Shown here: positions 7,988 to 15,722 of the stretch, piece after piece
Numbering within the stretch: position 1 is the first letter of the stretch
How the letters are laid out: each line of letters starts with the position of its first letter
Assembly: GCF_000429705.1 (NCBI RefSeq)
Contig: NZ_KE386941.1
Span: 682,001-746,000 of the forward strand
DNA from: Alteribacter aurantiacus DSM 18675
GTDB taxonomy: Bacteria; Bacillota; Bacilli; Bacillales; Salisediminibacteriaceae
Direction: 5' to 3'
DNA length: 64,000 nucleotides
The notes under the pieces: model-generated
What the model was told of the DNA's origin: nothing
Databases searched by the model: none
What the model saw: only the letters and a program-made list of their open reading frames with translations
Made by a program: the position numbers and the translations under genes

Positions 7988-8487
7988 TTTTGGATCAAAC
8001 TGGATTTCCTTGCTTGAATCACATCGGTACGATCTCTTTTTTTGTGTTTAAGAACCAAATTAGGATCATAGTGATCTTCTTGTCCCTTCCAATTTAGACC
8101 TTTTTCTTTGCAAATCTCCTTGCAAGTCGCTTCTAACTGCTTATCATTTAATTCAATATTAAACGGGGTGTAGGGGGCACTCGCTTTCATTTTCTTTTCT
8201 AACGCGATAAGTGATACATAAAGATGATTGTAGTCCATGCCTAATTCATCATACTTGTGAGGATCTTGACTGACCATGAAAACAACCTTGGAGATTAGTT
8301 TTTTCGCTCCAGCATGATTTCCCTGACGCTGATGATAAAGAGCGACAGCGAGTTGAATGAGGGCGAGCCAGTGACGTTGTTTGTCTTTTTTCCAATGCTC
8401 TTCCATTACTTCATGACATTCAAATAAGTCTCTTTCTCCTTGAAAGTAAATCAAGTATTCAATATAAGCACGCGGATAATGGTTCAT
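7966..8487 (-). CDS. ypuF: YpuF family protein (DUF309)
   Basis: A 173-residue soluble protein. The N-terminal half is the DUF309 helical domain, with 'FQGERDLFECHEVMEEHWK' and a following helix 'LIQLAVALYHQRQGNHAGAKKL' (split here by position). The C-terminal part is lysine-rich. The function is unknown. I chose the ATG at 8487 because GGGAGGT lies directly upstream; the open frame extends 14 codons further. Position beside scpA matches B. subtilis ypuF, though here it is convergent with ribT. Confidence 0.85.
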   Translation of the reverse strand: MNHYPRAYIEYLIYFQGERDLFECHEVMEEHWKKDKQRHWLALIQLAVALYHQRQGNHAGAKKLISKVVFMVSQDPHKYDELGMDYNHLYVSLIALEKKMKASAPYTPFNIELNDKQLEATCKEICKEKGLNWKGQEDHYDPNLVLKHKKRDRTDVIQARKSSLIQKKKEREA

Positions 8488-8635
8488 ACATACCTCCCAA
8501 AATAAACGGTTTCTTTTACTACGATACACTTAGAAAGGGTTTGTAATCAAACGTTTTAGTGCTTAATATACGAGGCGTACCGATTCTTTGTGTGATATAA
8601 TGCTACAAGAATAAACTTGAAATGGTGAATGCAGA

Positions 8636-9400
8636 ATGCAATATAGCGTGAAATTAAACTCTTTTGAAGGACCGTTGGATTTACTTTTGCATCTTTTGCA
8701 AAAAAACGACTTGGATTTATACGACATCCCGGTTGCCCAGATCACGGACCAGTACATGGAATATATACATACGATGCAAGTGCTTCAGTTAGACATAGCA
8801 AGTGAATATCTCGTAATGGCTGCTTCTCTTCTAGAGATGAAAAGCAAGCTGTTATTGCCACCTCAGCAGGAGGAAGAGCTATACGAAGAAGAATATATTA
8901 TGGACGATGCAGATGATCCTAGAGATGATCTTATGAAAAGACTGATTGAATATAAAAAGTATAAAGAGGCTGCAGGAGAGTTAAAAGAAAAAGAAGTGAA
9001 ACGAAGTCGGTTGTTTTCCAAACCTGCTGCCGACTTAACTCCTCTTCTTGAAGACGAGAGCAAAGAAAATGCCAATGTGGATGTTTCATTGTACGACATG
9101 CTCAGTGCTTTCCAAAAGCTTGTGAAACGGAAAAAAGAATCAAAGCCTATTTATTCTAAAGTGCATCGAGATGAAGTGCCGATTGAGGAACGAATGACGG
9201 AAATTATTCAGCGATTAGAATCATTGGAAGGAAGAATCACTTTTACAGCTTTATTTGATGACCGTTCTAGAACCCAAAAGGTCGTTACTTTTCTTGCCGT
9301 TTTGGAATTGATGAAGTCGAAAATGATCGGTTGTACACAAGACGGGAATTTTAATGACATTGTTGTTTACCAAAAAGAGGTGTTAACGATTGACGAATAA
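8636..9400 (+). CDS. scpA: Segregation and condensation protein A
   Basis: Kleisin subunit of the SMC-ScpAB condensin that organises and segregates the chromosome. The 254-residue protein opens with the typical 'FEGPLDLLLHLLQKNDLDLYDIPVAQIT' (read in two parts), an acidic middle linker at about 80-110, and a C-terminal winged helix ('ITFTALFDDRSRTQKVVTFLAVLELMK') that contacts the SMC head. The ribosome binding site before the ATG is weak. Its last 11 bases overlap scpB. Confidence 0.95.
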   Translation: MQYSVKLNSFEGPLDLLLHLLQKNDLDLYDIPVAQITDQYMEYIHTMQVLQLDIASEYLVMAASLLEMKSKLLLPPQQEEELYEEEYIMDDADDPRDDLMKRLIEYKKYKEAAGELKEKEVKRSRLFSKPAADLTPLLEDESKENANVDVSLYDMLSAFQKLVKRKKESKPIYSKVHRDEVPIEERMTEIIQRLESLEGRITFTALFDDRSRTQKVVTFLAVLELMKSKMIGCTQDGNFNDIVVYQKEVLTIDE

Positions 9401-9968
9401 TGAAATGAAAGCCATTATTGAAGGATTACTGTTCGTCTCAGGAGAAGAGGGAATTGAGCTTTCCCAACTTGAATCTGTCCTTCAAAAAGATAAGGAAACA
9501 ATAAAGGACCAAGTAAACATTCTTACAGAAGAATTTAAACAAAAAGAGCGAGGCATTCAAATCGTAGAGTTGGGAGGGAATTACATCCTCACAACGAAAG
9601 AGGAACATGCAGATTACTTTAAAAAGCTTGTACAATCTCCTACAACTGCTACGTTGTCACAAGCAGCTCTTGAAACGCTAGCCATCATCGCGTATAAACA
9701 GCCGATCTCCAGGGTTGAAATTGAGGATATTAGAGGTGTGAAGTCCGAGAGACCGGTCAGAACCCTCCAAGGAAAAGTGTTGATTAAAGAGGTTGGAAGA
9801 GTGGAAGGTACTGGAAGAGCGATTTTGTATGGGACAACGAAAGAGTTCTTGGAGCACTTTGGGCTTCGCTCAATAGAAGAGCTTCCCCCGTTACCAGAGG
9901 ATGTGGAAGAAGATGATATTGAAGGTGAAGCAGACCTTTTCTTTGAAAAATTCCAAGAGCAAATTTAG
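9390..9968 (+). CDS. scpB: Segregation and condensation protein B
   Basis: Winged-helix partner of ScpA in the SMC condensin complex. The 192-residue protein shows 'IIEGLLFVSGEEGI', 'ALETLAIIAYKQPISRVEIEDIRGV' (two blocks) and 'LYGTTKEFLEHFGL', all typical. The TTG at 9390 is favoured, with AGAGGTG 8 bases upstream inside scpA; an ATG at 9405 is the alternative. Very acidic C-terminus. Confidence 0.95.
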   Translation: MTNNEMKAIIEGLLFVSGEEGIELSQLESVLQKDKETIKDQVNILTEEFKQKERGIQIVELGGNYILTTKEEHADYFKKLVQSPTTATLSQAALETLAIIAYKQPISRVEIEDIRGVKSERPVRTLQGKVLIKEVGRVEGTGRAILYGTTKEFLEHFGLRSIEELPPLPEDVEEDDIEGEADLFFEKFQEQI

Positions 9969-10034
9969 CGTTAACCGTGACATCATTTAGTACAGGCATC
10001 ATAGAATGTACTATAGTGTGTCGAGGAGGTTATT

Positions 10035-10493
10035 ATGGTTGATAACGTTGTGAGAGACCACCTTTTATTCACTGAAGAAAGACTTTCGGCCAGCGCGAAA
10101 GAGCTTCGTCAATTTTTAAATCGAGTAACTGTGGAAATGTTAACCGATGGTGATCGTGCAAAAAGCTTTGTAGAGGTTTTATTAGATGATTTGAGACGAC
10201 TATCCGTGTTTTTTGATGAGGGGGCTGAAAGGTGCAGAATGGTTTTGTCTGCAGGAACGTTCAGGCTGCCTGTAGCGAAAAAAACGTTGCATTGGATCTT
10301 CCACTGGTGTGTTGAAGCTTTTTTCCAACCTCGTCAAGATGCATGGTATGAAGAGAGCCGTGCAGCTTATCAAAATGAATCAGTCATCCGATTTAGAGAC
10401 AATCCTCCTGATCAAATACAAGCACTGTTTATGAAGCTTGAAGTCAACCTGTTACAACTGAGAGAAGAAATAGAACATTATGAAGTGGAATAA
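10035..10493 (+). CDS. ypuI: YpuI family protein (DUF3907)
   Basis: A 152-residue, predominantly helical cytoplasmic protein of unknown function, recognised from its sequence ('HLLFTEERLSASAKELRQFLN') and its place between scpB and dacB. CGAGGAGGT precedes the ATG. It ends at a bidirectional terminator, after which the spoVA2-type insertion begins. Confidence 0.85.
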   Translation: MVDNVVRDHLLFTEERLSASAKELRQFLNRVTVEMLTDGDRAKSFVEVLLDDLRRLSVFFDEGAERCRMVLSAGTFRLPVAKKTLHWIFHWCVEAFFQPRQDAWYEESRAAYQNESVIRFRDNPPDQIQALFMKLEVNLLQLREEIEHYEVE

Positions 10494-10539
10494 AAAAAGC
10501 ACGAGCCGTCTAAAGAATGTAGAGGCTCGTGCTTTTTTT
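10494..10539. terminator. Bidirectional terminator between ypuI and a DUF421 gene
   Basis: Perfect arms aaaaaagcacgagcc and ggctcgtgctttttt with a 16-base loop, serving both convergent genes. Confidence 0.9.
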
Positions 10540-11248
10540 ATACACTGATATTTTTTATGAAGGGATAGTGGTTGATCTGAAGATAAAGGGGTTCGTCTTG
10601 ATTATATTCACCGTAAATGATGTCTTTGACTTGTAATCCTTCTTTTGTAAACATGCCTTTTAATTTTTCGGTTGTTAAGGGTGTTTGGTCTACGTTTTGT
10701 TCCACCCATTGTCCATCACTGATAATGCAAATGGGAAGGGTGGCTTTTAGCTGTGATTGTTTATTTAGATCTTGCTGAGAAAGGGGTTGAAAAGGTGTTT
10801 TTTTTAGCACATTGACTGTTCCATTTGGCTCAAGGATGGCATATTCAATTTCTTTAAAAGAAAAAACATCCTTGTCTCTTAATAAATGCTGAAGTTGGTC
10901 AAGGTCCAATTTATTCTTCTTGAGTTGATCACGATCAATGATCCCTTCTCGAATCACAATGGCCGGCTTTCCTTCTAAAAGAGATCTTGTTTTTTTCCAT
11001 TTTTGTGTAATGAACTCGATAAAATAGATAAACGCTCCCCACAACGTTATGGCATAGAGGACATAATGCAACCCGGTTTCTTTGTCATAAATAGCATTCC
11101 CCACTAATTCTCCCAACACAAGCGCTGAGATAAAATCGAATGGTGTAAGTTGATTAATCTGCGTTTTCCCTAGCACTTTCGTCAGAACCAATAAGGCAAA
11201 AAAGCCGACAATAAGTTCAAAGGTTAACGAAGGAAAAGTAGTGTTCAA
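10538..11248 (-). CDS. DUF421 membrane protein (YetF-like), copy 1
   Basis: A 236-residue protein with three N-terminal membrane segments (about 5-25, 35-55, 60-80) followed by a cytoplasmic domain of the YetF type, with 'GKPAIVIREGIIDRDQLKK' and 'YAILEPNGTVNVL'. The TTG at 11248 is chosen because GAGGT precedes it; a TTG 21 bases earlier lacks a site. It runs divergently from the spoVA2-type operon. DUF421 proteins accompany such operons in other bacilli; the biochemical role is unsettled. It is the first of three DUF421 genes in 5 kb. Confidence 0.85.
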   Translation of the reverse strand: MNTTFPSLTFELIVGFFALLVLTKVLGKTQINQLTPFDFISALVLGELVGNAIYDKETGLHYVLYAITLWGAFIYFIEFITQKWKKTRSLLEGKPAIVIREGIIDRDQLKKNKLDLDQLQHLLRDKDVFSFKEIEYAILEPNGTVNVLKKTPFQPLSQQDLNKQSQLKATLPICIISDGQWVEQNVDQTPLTTEKLKGMFTKEGLQVKDIIYGEYNQDEPLYLQINHYPFIKNISV

Positions 11249-11381
11249 TGCAAAGACCTCACAATGCAACGTTCATTTCCCTTTATTATGTCTTCATACA
11301 AACACTCGATACACTAACCTTTTCCATTTATGAATTTCAAAGGTTTGAGAAAGCTAAAGCTAACAAGGAAATAAGCATCTT

Positions 11382-11411
11382 TACATATTTCTTTTAAGGC
11401 TTTTCATACTA
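11382..11411 (+). promoter_or_regulatory. Candidate sigma-G/sigma-F promoter of the spoVA2-type operon
   Basis: TACATA at 11382-11387, a 17-base spacer and CATACTA at 11405-11411. The -10 box fits the forespore consensus CATnnTA exactly and the -35 fits partly. It lies 27 bases before the lipoprotein start, where a forespore promoter would be expected for spoVA genes. Confidence 0.6.
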
Positions 11412-11437
11412 AAGAAATGAAGAAGGAGGGGCTTGTA

Positions 11438-11911
11438 GTGTTCAATGGAGGAAAATCCATGTTTATCATTGTGGTGATTGCTCTTTGTTTCTCTCTTGCT
11501 TTCGGGTGCGGTGGAGCTGATCAAACCAAGGAGAAAGCAAAAGCGAAAAGCGGAGCCGAAGTGACCTATATTGAAGATAAAAGCACGGTAAGTCAGGCAA
11601 AAGCAGACGGTGCAAAAAAAGAAGTGGCGACAATAAAAGAAGTGAAAAAAGTTCGTGGGGCTTCAGTGGATAACGATATTTATTTAGCCCTAACGGTTGA
11701 GGGGTTTGACCGTTTCTTTTTGGAAAGAATCAGAAGCGACGCTCAAAAAAAAGTGAGCAACAAATACCCGAAAGAAAATGTTCACATCACAACGGACAGT
11801 AAGATCTCCTCAGACTTGGAAAAGCTAGAGAAAAAATTATCCAAAGACGGAGTGAAGAAAGCAGATTTAAAAACGGATTTGAAAGAAGTTGAAGATGACA
11901 TGAAAGGATAG
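11438..11911 (+). CDS. YhcN/YlaJ family sporulation lipoprotein
   Basis: A 157-residue predicted lipoprotein. The signal segment ends in the lipobox 'LAFGC', then a lysine-rich region and the YhcN/YlaJ domain, with 'VDNDIYLALTVEGFDRF' and 'NVHITTDSKI'. The GTG at 11438 is preferred because AAGGAGGGG lies before it; the in-frame ATG at 11417 starts upstream of that site. It is first in the operon with spoVAC, spoVAD and spoVAE, 12 bases before spoVAC. Members are found in the spore inner membrane or cortex. Confidence 0.85.
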   Translation: MFNGGKSMFIIVVIALCFSLAFGCGGADQTKEKAKAKSGAEVTYIEDKSTVSQAKADGAKKEVATIKEVKKVRGASVDNDIYLALTVEGFDRFFLERIRSDAQKKVSNKYPKENVHITTDSKISSDLEKLEKKLSKDGVKKADLKTDLKEVEDDMKG

Positions 11912-11923
11912 GAGGAGAGTTCA

Positions 11924-12403
11924 GTGGGAAAGAAAAACAAGCTTCAAAAACTAACGCCAGAACAACGAAAGTATCAACTGACGGCGCAAAAGCATGAAAT
12001 AAAACGACCTGTAATAAAAAATGTAATTAAAGCTTTCTTTGTAGGAGGGTTTATTTGTACGATCGGCCAAGCCATTCAGCTTTTTTACATGTATCAATTT
12101 GATTTTACGGAAAAAACGGCAGGGAACCCAACTGTAGCTACTCTCATTTTTATTGCTGTCCTTTTGACTGGCTTTGGTGTATATGATCGATTTGCCCAGT
12201 TTGCAGGTGCAGGGACAGCTGTTCCAGTTACAGGTTTTGCTAATAGTATCGCATCTGCCGCTATTGAACATAAGACAGAAGGCTATGTTCTTGGTGTTGG
12301 AGGGAACATGTTTAAATTAGCGGGATCTGTCATCGTGTTTGGTACATTTGCAGCGTTTGTGATCGCTTTGATACTTACACTTACCGGGATAGAAGGAGGA
12401 TAA
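11924..12403 (+). CDS. spoVAC: Stage V sporulation protein AC, second copy type
   Basis: Membrane protein of the dipicolinate channel of the spore inner membrane; SpoVAC acts as a mechanosensitive-type channel in B. subtilis. 159 residues: a basic N-terminus with 'LTPEQRKYQ', then about four membrane segments with the signature glycine-rich 'GFGVYDRFAQFAGAGTAVPV' and 'GFANSIASAAIEHKTEGYV'. TAGGAGGAG precedes the GTG start. The canonical spoVA operon is at the left window edge, so this belongs to an additional set. Confidence 0.93.
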   Translation: MGKKNKLQKLTPEQRKYQLTAQKHEIKRPVIKNVIKAFFVGGFICTIGQAIQLFYMYQFDFTEKTAGNPTVATLIFIAVLLTGFGVYDRFAQFAGAGTAVPVTGFANSIASAAIEHKTEGYVLGVGGNMFKLAGSVIVFGTFAAFVIALILTLTGIEGG

Positions 12404-12406
12404 ACG

Positions 12407-13426
12407 ATGCTAGCAGGTAAACGCACATGGACGTTTGACAAACGACCTGTAATTGCTTCAACGGGCGTTGTTGTCGGTCCTTTTGAAGGAAACGGAAGGT
12501 TGTCTGATGATTACGATATTATTCATGAAGACATGTGGTGTGGACAGGACTCTTATGAAAAAGCGCAGAAAAAGATCTTTGAAGATGCTGCGTTAAAAGC
12601 TCTCGATAAAATTGGTAAGAAACCTGATGATGTTCAGTTTATTTTCGCAGGGGATCTCTCGAACCAAATTACAACGACGTCATTTGCGTGCAGGACGTTA
12701 TGTATTCCCTACATCGGATTATTCGGTGCGTGCTCTACGTCGATGGAAGGGCTAGCCCTTGCTGCATATGTAATGAATTATCAAGGAGCCAACCTTGTTG
12801 TGACTGGTTCATCCAGTCATAATGCGGTTGTAGAAAAAACGTTCCGTTACCCTACAGAGTATGGTGCTCAAAAACCACCTACTTCTCAATGGACCGTTAC
12901 CGGGGCAGGAATGGCTTGTTTAACAAGAGATGGTGATGGTCCTGTCGTGACTTCAGCGACGATCGGCAAAGTGATCGATATGGGCATGAGTGATCCCTAC
13001 AACATGGGTGCGGCAATGGCTCCTGCTGCAGTGGATACGATACAAGCTCATTTAAAAGATTTAGGTATTTCCGCCGATCATTATGATCTAATCGTAACGG
13101 GAGATCTAGGAAAAATCGGTCGATCCATTGCGTTGGATTTGTTCGAACAACAAGGGACACCCATATCCCCCGATGTATTTCAAGATTGTGGGTTGCTTTT
13201 ATATAAAGAAAATCAGCCTGTTTTCGCAGGAGGAAGTGGAGCAGGCTGTTCAGCTGCAGTGACGTATGGTCACCTCTTAAATCGAATGAAGCGGGGCGAG
13301 CTAAAACGCATCTTAATTGTGGCAACTGGTGCCCTTTTATCACCGCTTACCTTTCAACAACATGAATCGATTCCATGTGTTGCCCATGCTGTAGCTATCG
13401 AAGCAGGAGAGGTGAAAAGTCAATGA
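12407..13426 (+). CDS. spoVAD: Stage V sporulation protein AD
   Basis: Peripheral inner-membrane protein that binds dipicolinic acid during its import into the forespore. The 339-residue sequence has the thiolase-like fold typical of SpoVAD, with 'GPFEGNGRLSDDYDIIHED', 'CSTSMEGLALAAYVM' and 'VTGDLGKIGRSIALDL'. GAAGGAGGA precedes the ATG, 3 bases after spoVAC. Its stop overlaps the spoVAE start (ATGA), showing tight coupling. Confidence 0.94.
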   Translation: MLAGKRTWTFDKRPVIASTGVVVGPFEGNGRLSDDYDIIHEDMWCGQDSYEKAQKKIFEDAALKALDKIGKKPDDVQFIFAGDLSNQITTTSFACRTLCIPYIGLFGACSTSMEGLALAAYVMNYQGANLVVTGSSSHNAVVEKTFRYPTEYGAQKPPTSQWTVTGAGMACLTRDGDGPVVTSATIGKVIDMGMSDPYNMGAAMAPAAVDTIQAHLKDLGISADHYDLIVTGDLGKIGRSIALDLFEQQGTPISPDVFQDCGLLLYKENQPVFAGGSGAGCSAAVTYGHLLNRMKRGELKRILIVATGALLSPLTFQQHESIPCVAHAVAIEAGEVKSQ

Positions 13427-13776
13427 TGACGTTCTTTTGGGCTTTTGTAGTAGGTGGTTCGATTTGCGTAATTGGTCAACTGCTTATGGATGTAGCCAAA
13501 CTAACCCCAGCGCACACCATGAGTACATTGGTTGTAGCAGGTGCTGTTATGGATGGATTAGGACTGTATGAACCGTTGATTGATTTTGCAGGAGCAGGTG
13601 CCACAGTACCGATTACAAGCTTTGGTAACGCCCTTGTTCACGGTGCTGTTGCAGAAGCTAATCAGCATGGAATAATCGGAATTGTGACCGGGATTTTCGA
13701 AGTAACTAGTGCAGGTATATCTTCGGCCATTATTTTTGGATTTATAGCGGCCCTCATCTTCCGTCCTAAGGGGTAA
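13423..13776 (+). CDS. spoVAE: Stage V sporulation protein AE (SpoVAEb type)
   Basis: A 117-residue integral membrane protein, homologous to SpoVAC in its glycine-rich segments ('GAVMDGLGLYEPLIDFAGAG', 'VPITSFGNALVHG'). It forms part of the dipicolinate transport complex. I place the start at 13423, overlapping the spoVAD stop; the open frame reads 16 codons further upstream inside spoVAD, but without a ribosome binding site. No separate SpoVAEa gene is present, as is usual for spoVA2-type operons. Confidence 0.92.
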   Translation: MMTFFWAFVVGGSICVIGQLLMDVAKLTPAHTMSTLVVAGAVMDGLGLYEPLIDFAGAGATVPITSFGNALVHGAVAEANQHGIIGIVTGIFEVTSAGISSAIIFGFIAALIFRPKG

Positions 13777-13793
13777 AAAAGGAGTGAAAGAAA

Positions 13794-13988
13794 ATGAATA
13801 AAGAGTCGGAGTACGTTCAAGACTGCTATCTTTCGTTACAATCTCTTGGTACAGGCTTAAATAATCTTCAAATAGAAACGTCAGACGAGGAGGCACACGA
13901 TGTCTTTCGCGAGGGAGCATTAAAAACAAAATCAATGGCTGATGAATTGGGAAAAAGAGTGCAAAAGCTAAAGCTAGAAGGAAATTAA
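13794..13988 (+). CDS. DUF1657 small protein
   Basis: A 64-residue, soluble, probably helical protein matching DUF1657 ('CYLSLQSLGTGLNNLQIET', 'FREGALKTKSMADEL'). AAAGGAGTG precedes the ATG. It lies 17 bases after spoVAE and 27 before a DUF421 gene, the arrangement reported for mobile spoVA2-type operons that raise spore heat resistance in bacilli. Function unknown. Confidence 0.85.
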   Translation: MNKESEYVQDCYLSLQSLGTGLNNLQIETSDEEAHDVFREGALKTKSMADELGKRVQKLKLEGN

Positions 13989-14015
13989 ACACTCGTTTAC
14001 AAAGGAGAGAATAGT

Positions 14016-14876
14016 ATGCCTGGTTGGTTGGAAGTAACGGTTCGAACAATTAGTGCGTTAATTTTAATTTTGGCTGCATCAAAATTGTTAGTTAGAAAAA
14101 GTCTGGCACACATGACACAAACGGAATTCATAGTCCTTGCTTTCTTTGGAGCCATGCTTGGTGTAGGGGCCATACAATTGTCGATTCCGATCGCGTTTCC
14201 TCTTCTAGGCTTTTTTATCGCAACGTTGTTTTTATATGCTGTTCAGCTCGTGAAACTAAAAAGCCGGACATTTCGCGTGTGGTTGCAAGCCGAACCTGCT
14301 CCGGTAATTAAGAATGGCAAGATCCTTGAAGAGGAACTAAGAAAACAAAAAATCTCAAGTGATGATCTTGAAACGGAATTGAGAAGAAAAGGAATCTTCA
14401 AAGTTCAAGATGTAGAGTTTGCTATGCTCGAAGGCACAGGTGAGGTCGATGCTCTTCTTAAAAGGGATGTGCAGCCTGTCACAGCTCGTGATTTGAATTT
14501 GAATTTGGGAACGGTAAAAGAGACAGAAACGGTCATTAGAGACGGAAAGATACAAGATGAAGCCTTAAACAGGCTTGGCTTTAGCAGAAGGTGGATGGAA
14601 GAGAAAGTTGAGAAGTTAGGGCTTACCGTCGATAATATCTTCCTTGCCCAAGTGGATCGTGATGGTCAACTATACACAGACATCTATGACGACCAGTTAA
14701 AGCAAGCAGAACCTAAAGAAAAAGAAACTCTTTATGCTCTTCTACAAAAAACACAGGCTGATCTTGAGAGGCTCTCGGAAAAGACAATGGACGAAGAAGC
14801 GAAAAGGATGTATACCCGTCAGGCTATTGAGCTAAAAGAGCTAGAAAAAAAGCTCGATACATTTCTTTTAAGCTAA
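14016..14876 (+). CDS. DUF421 membrane protein (YetF-like), copy 2, end of the spoVA2-type operon
   Basis: A 286-residue protein with three N-terminal membrane segments (about 8-28, 36-58, 62-80) and the YetF cytoplasmic domain ('EPAPVIKNGKILEEELRKQ', 'VEFAMLEGTGEVDALLK'). A highly charged tail of about 60 residues, probably coiled coil ('LLQKTQADLERLSEKTMDEE'), makes it longer than copies 1 and 3. AAAGGAGAG precedes the ATG. It is co-directional with and closes the operon. Its stop overlaps the stop of the convergent copy 3 by three bases, and no terminator separates them. Confidence 0.88.
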   Translation: MPGWLEVTVRTISALILILAASKLLVRKSLAHMTQTEFIVLAFFGAMLGVGAIQLSIPIAFPLLGFFIATLFLYAVQLVKLKSRTFRVWLQAEPAPVIKNGKILEEELRKQKISSDDLETELRRKGIFKVQDVEFAMLEGTGEVDALLKRDVQPVTARDLNLNLGTVKETETVIRDGKIQDEALNRLGFSRRWMEEKVEKLGLTVDNIFLAQVDRDGQLYTDIYDDQLKQAEPKEKETLYALLQKTQADLERLSEKTMDEEAKRMYTRQAIELKELEKKLDTFLLS

Positions 14877-15586
14877 TGAAAAAACGGCGGACCTTCTTTG
14901 CTATACTGGTTTTCGGAGACATGAAGCTCTAGATTTTCATTAATGCTTGCAAAAAAGACATTGCCAGAATGAATGACCCCCTTTTCTTTTAATTGGTCAT
15001 GTAGCCATGCGAGGTCCAGGCCCAATTTTTCCAAAACGCTAATATACACTTTTCCTTCCATGATCACCGGGTACGCAATGCCGGGTGATTTTTTTTGTAG
15101 TTTTAAATCCTCAATGGTTACTGCTTCTTTATCTTCAATTAATTGTACGGTAAGAGAGCCGTTCCCCTCTACAATAGCTAACTTTACGTTAGATAAGTCA
15201 AATACATTTTTTTCTCTTAGCATTTGCAAAATGTTATCAACGGAATAACGCATTTTTTCCAAGTTTCTTCTTAATAATTTCCCATCATGGACGACAATGG
15301 TAGGTTCAAAGGTCATCCATTTTCCCATTTTTCGATATTTAATCATGATATACGAAGCGAATCGTTGAAGAACGGCTATGCCGATAATAGCAACAACGGT
15401 ATGGATGTGTTGGACATTCGGTTGGGCAATATCGGCCCCTGTAACAGACGCGAGTGTCATGACGACAAGGAAGTCAAACACAGGCAATTGTCCAATTGAT
15501 CGTTTGCCCATAAAAAGGGTTATAGCAAGTAAAAGAGGTAAAATAGTGGCGATGCGAAAGACGACAATCAAAAGCTCCCCAACCAT
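14873..15586 (-). CDS. DUF421 membrane protein (YetF-like), copy 3
   Basis: A 237-residue protein with three membrane segments at the N-terminus, a 'GKRSIGQLPVFDFLVVMTLAS' stretch, and the YetF domain ('EPTIVVHDGKLLRRNLEKM', 'VKLAIVEGNGSLTVQL'). I start it at 15586, where GGAGGTAAGG precedes the ATG; the open frame extends 46 codons upstream into the dacB promoter. It converges on copy 2 with overlapping ends. It is distinct in sequence from copies 1 and 2, so a recent tandem duplication is unlikely. Confidence 0.86.
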   Translation of the reverse strand: MVGELLIVVFRIATILPLLLAITLFMGKRSIGQLPVFDFLVVMTLASVTGADIAQPNVQHIHTVVAIIGIAVLQRFASYIMIKYRKMGKWMTFEPTIVVHDGKLLRRNLEKMRYSVDNILQMLREKNVFDLSNVKLAIVEGNGSLTVQLIEDKEAVTIEDLKLQKKSPGIAYPVIMEGKVYISVLEKLGLDLAWLHDQLKEKGVIHSGNVFFASINENLELHVSENQYSKEGPPFFH

Positions 15587-15663
15587 ATCCTTACCTCCTC
15601 TGTTGTGATACTGTCTATTTTCTTCCATTTTCCTTTCATTATACTTACTTCTTCCTGTGAATG

Positions 15664-15691
15664 GCATATCAAACTCACTTACGCATAGACT
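15664..15691 (+). promoter_or_regulatory. Candidate sigma-E promoter of dacB-spmA-spmB
   Basis: GCATAT at 15664-15669, a 14-base spacer and CATAGACT at 15684-15691, close to the mother-cell sigma-E consensus (ATATT / CATACANT). The B. subtilis dacB operon is sigma-E dependent. Confidence 0.5.
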
Positions 15692-15722
15692 TGTACAAAC
15701 GCGCAATAGAGGACGGTGTGCC

